From JBALVO01 sp036961445 (GTDB taxonomy: Bacteria > Pseudomonadota > Gammaproteobacteria > Pseudomonadales > Halieaceae), in the NCBI GenBank assembly GCA_036961445.1, contig JBALVO010000166.1, positions 1 through 6,577 of the forward strand: a stretch of 6,577 bases of DNA, in the 5' to 3' direction. The translations under genes were made by a program, and so were the position numbers. The notes under the pieces were generated by a model. That model did not search any database. It saw only the letters and a program-made list of their open reading frames with translations, and was not told the DNA's origin. Of this stretch, positions 5,497-6,577 are shown piece by piece (within the stretch, counting starts at the first letter, position 1; each line of letters starts with the position of its first letter).

Positions 5497-6577
5497 ATGG
5501 AAAAGACACTGGAACTTTGCTGCCAATTGATCAGCAGACCGTCTATAACGCCCGATGATGCCGGTTGTCAGGCTCTGATGATTGAGCATTTGCAGGCCAT
5601 CGGCTTCAACTGCACCGAACTACCCTTTGGCGAGGTCAAAAACTTCTGGGCTGTACACGGCACAGACGGCCCTATCCTGGTCTTCGCCGGGCATACTGAC
5701 GTCGTGCCCACCGGCCCTGCTGAGCAATGGGATACCGCACCCTTTGCCCCCACCCTGATGGACGGCACGCTGTTTGGTCGTGGCACTGCCGACATGAAAG
5801 GCAGCCTGGCTGCCATGCTGGTGGCCTGCGAGGAATTTGTCACACAGTATCCTGACCACCCGGGGCGTATCGGTTTTTTAATCACCTCCGATGAAGAGGG
5901 GCCCGCAGCGGACGGCACTATCAAAGTGATAGACTATTTGCAGAATAGAGGCCAGACCATTGACTGGTGCCTGGTAGGCGAGCCTTCCAGCACTGCAGCA
6001 CTGGGTGATGTCATCAAAAACGGCAGGCGCGGCTCACTGGGGGCGATACTCACGGTCAAGGGCATACAGGGGCATATCGCCTATCCACACCTGGCAGATA
6101 ACCCTATCCACCGTGCATTGCCAGCACTGCATGCACTGGCGAGCGAAGTATGGGATCAGGGTAACGAATTTTTTCCACCGACATCCCTGCAGATATCCAA
6201 TATCAACGGTGGCACCGGGGCTACCAATGTGATTCCGGGAGAGCTGGAAATACAATTCAACTTCCGCTTTTCCACCCAGGTGACAGACGCCCAACTGCGT
6301 CAGAGAACCGAGGCGATCCTGCAGGCACAGCAACTGGATTATGACCTTAGCTGGCACCTGAGTGGCCAGCCGTTTCTCACCCCCAGCGGCGAATTGGTAG
6401 ATGCCGCAGTGGCCAGCATCAGTGAAGTTACCGGACTGCAGACAGAACTCTCTACCGCCGGTGGCACCTCTGATGGCCGCTTCATTGCCCCCACCGGTGC
6501 CCAGGTGGTAGAGGTGGGGCCAATCAATGCCACCATTCACAAGCTCAATGAGCAAGTGCTGGCAGCCGACCTGCCGC
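5497..6577 (+). CDS. dapE: Succinyl-diaminopimelate desuccinylase DapE (3' end cut by window edge)
   Basis: A di-zinc M20-family hydrolase that splits N-succinyl-L,L-diaminopimelate into succinate and L,L-diaminopimelate, completing the branch served by DapD and DapC. The frame runs open from ATG 5497 to the right edge, giving 360 whole codons; family proteins are about 375-380 residues, so only the last 15-20 are missing. The metal and catalytic residues are present: His66 and Asp68 in FAGHTDVVP, bridging Asp99 in GRGTADMKGS, the EE pair 133-134 in SDEEGPA (general base and zinc ligand), Glu162 in GEPSS, and His348 in NATIHKLNE. The dimerisation domain lies between about residues 180 and 290 (RRGSLGAILTVKGIQGHIAYPHLADNP and following). 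The late GGTSDGRFIAPTGAQVVEVGP is typical of DapE rather than ArgE. AGGGA at 5484-5488, eight bases upstream, serves as ribosome binding site. It follows dapD by 20 bases, so the two are almost certainly co-transcribed. Confidence 0.96.
   Translation, partial: MEKTLELCCQLISRPSITPDDAGCQALMIEHLQAIGFNCTELPFGEVKNFWAVHGTDGPILVFAGHTDVVPTGPAEQWDTAPFAPTLMDGTLFGRGTADMKGSLAAMLVACEEFVTQYPDHPGRIGFLITSDEEGPAADGTIKVIDYLQNRGQTIDWCLVGEPSSTAALGDVIKNGRRGSLGAILTVKGIQGHIAYPHLADNPIHRALPALHALASEVWDQGNEFFPPTSLQISNINGGTGATNVIPGELEIQFNFRFSTQVTDAQLRQRTEAILQAQQLDYDLSWHLSGQPFLTPSGELVDAAVASISEVTGLQTELSTAGGTSDGRFIAPTGAQVVEVGPINATIHKLNEQVLAADLP

Noticed and set aside
6034..6555. 173-codon antisense frame opposite dapE
   Set aside because: It is entirely opposite the conserved DapE coding sequence with its complete zinc-ligand set; the translation shows no known motif. 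It is a composition shadow.

Overview
The window looks like core chromosome of a gammaproteobacterium. The predicted proteins read like Pseudomonas-type or marine gammaproteobacterial homologues: DapD is the long (about 340-residue) pseudomonad form, and DapC begins with the typical 'LQPYPFEKLR' segment. This placement comes from remembered family sequences, not from a search. Everything is on the + strand and coding is dense. I see no mobile element, tRNA, rRNA, CRISPR array or phage gene.

Layout: bases 1-2015 hold the 3' three quarters of glnD (PII uridylyltransferase), cut by the left window edge. Six bases later comes dapC (2022-3212, N-succinyl-diaminopimelate aminotransferase), and ten bases after that nth (3223-3876, endonuclease III). 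A 193-base non-coding gap (3877-4069) holds a small hairpin and possible promoters. A second tight group follows: a yffB/arsC-family gene (4070-4426), dapD (4457-5476, tetrahydrodipicolinate N-succinyltransferase) and dapE (5497 to the window end, succinyl-diaminopimelate desuccinylase, lacking only its last residues).

How the genes fit together: DapD, DapC and DapE carry out three consecutive steps of the succinylase branch of lysine/meso-diaminopimelate synthesis: succinylation of tetrahydrodipicolinate, transamination, and removal of the succinyl group. The aminotransferase uses glutamate as amino donor, and GlnD is the glutamine sensor of the PII nitrogen-control cascade, so nitrogen status and cell-wall/lysine precursor supply sit side by side. 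Nth (DNA repair) and YffB (thioredoxin-fold ArsC-like protein) are the two members with no obvious pathway role.

The most interesting points are modest: a non-canonical five-cysteine Fe-S loop in Nth, the placement of nth inside a dap cluster, an order that joins glnD-dapD and yffB-dapE linkages in one block, and an inverted repeat across the glnD stop codon just before a dapC start that lacks a good ribosome binding site. I did not find evidence for an undescribed system.
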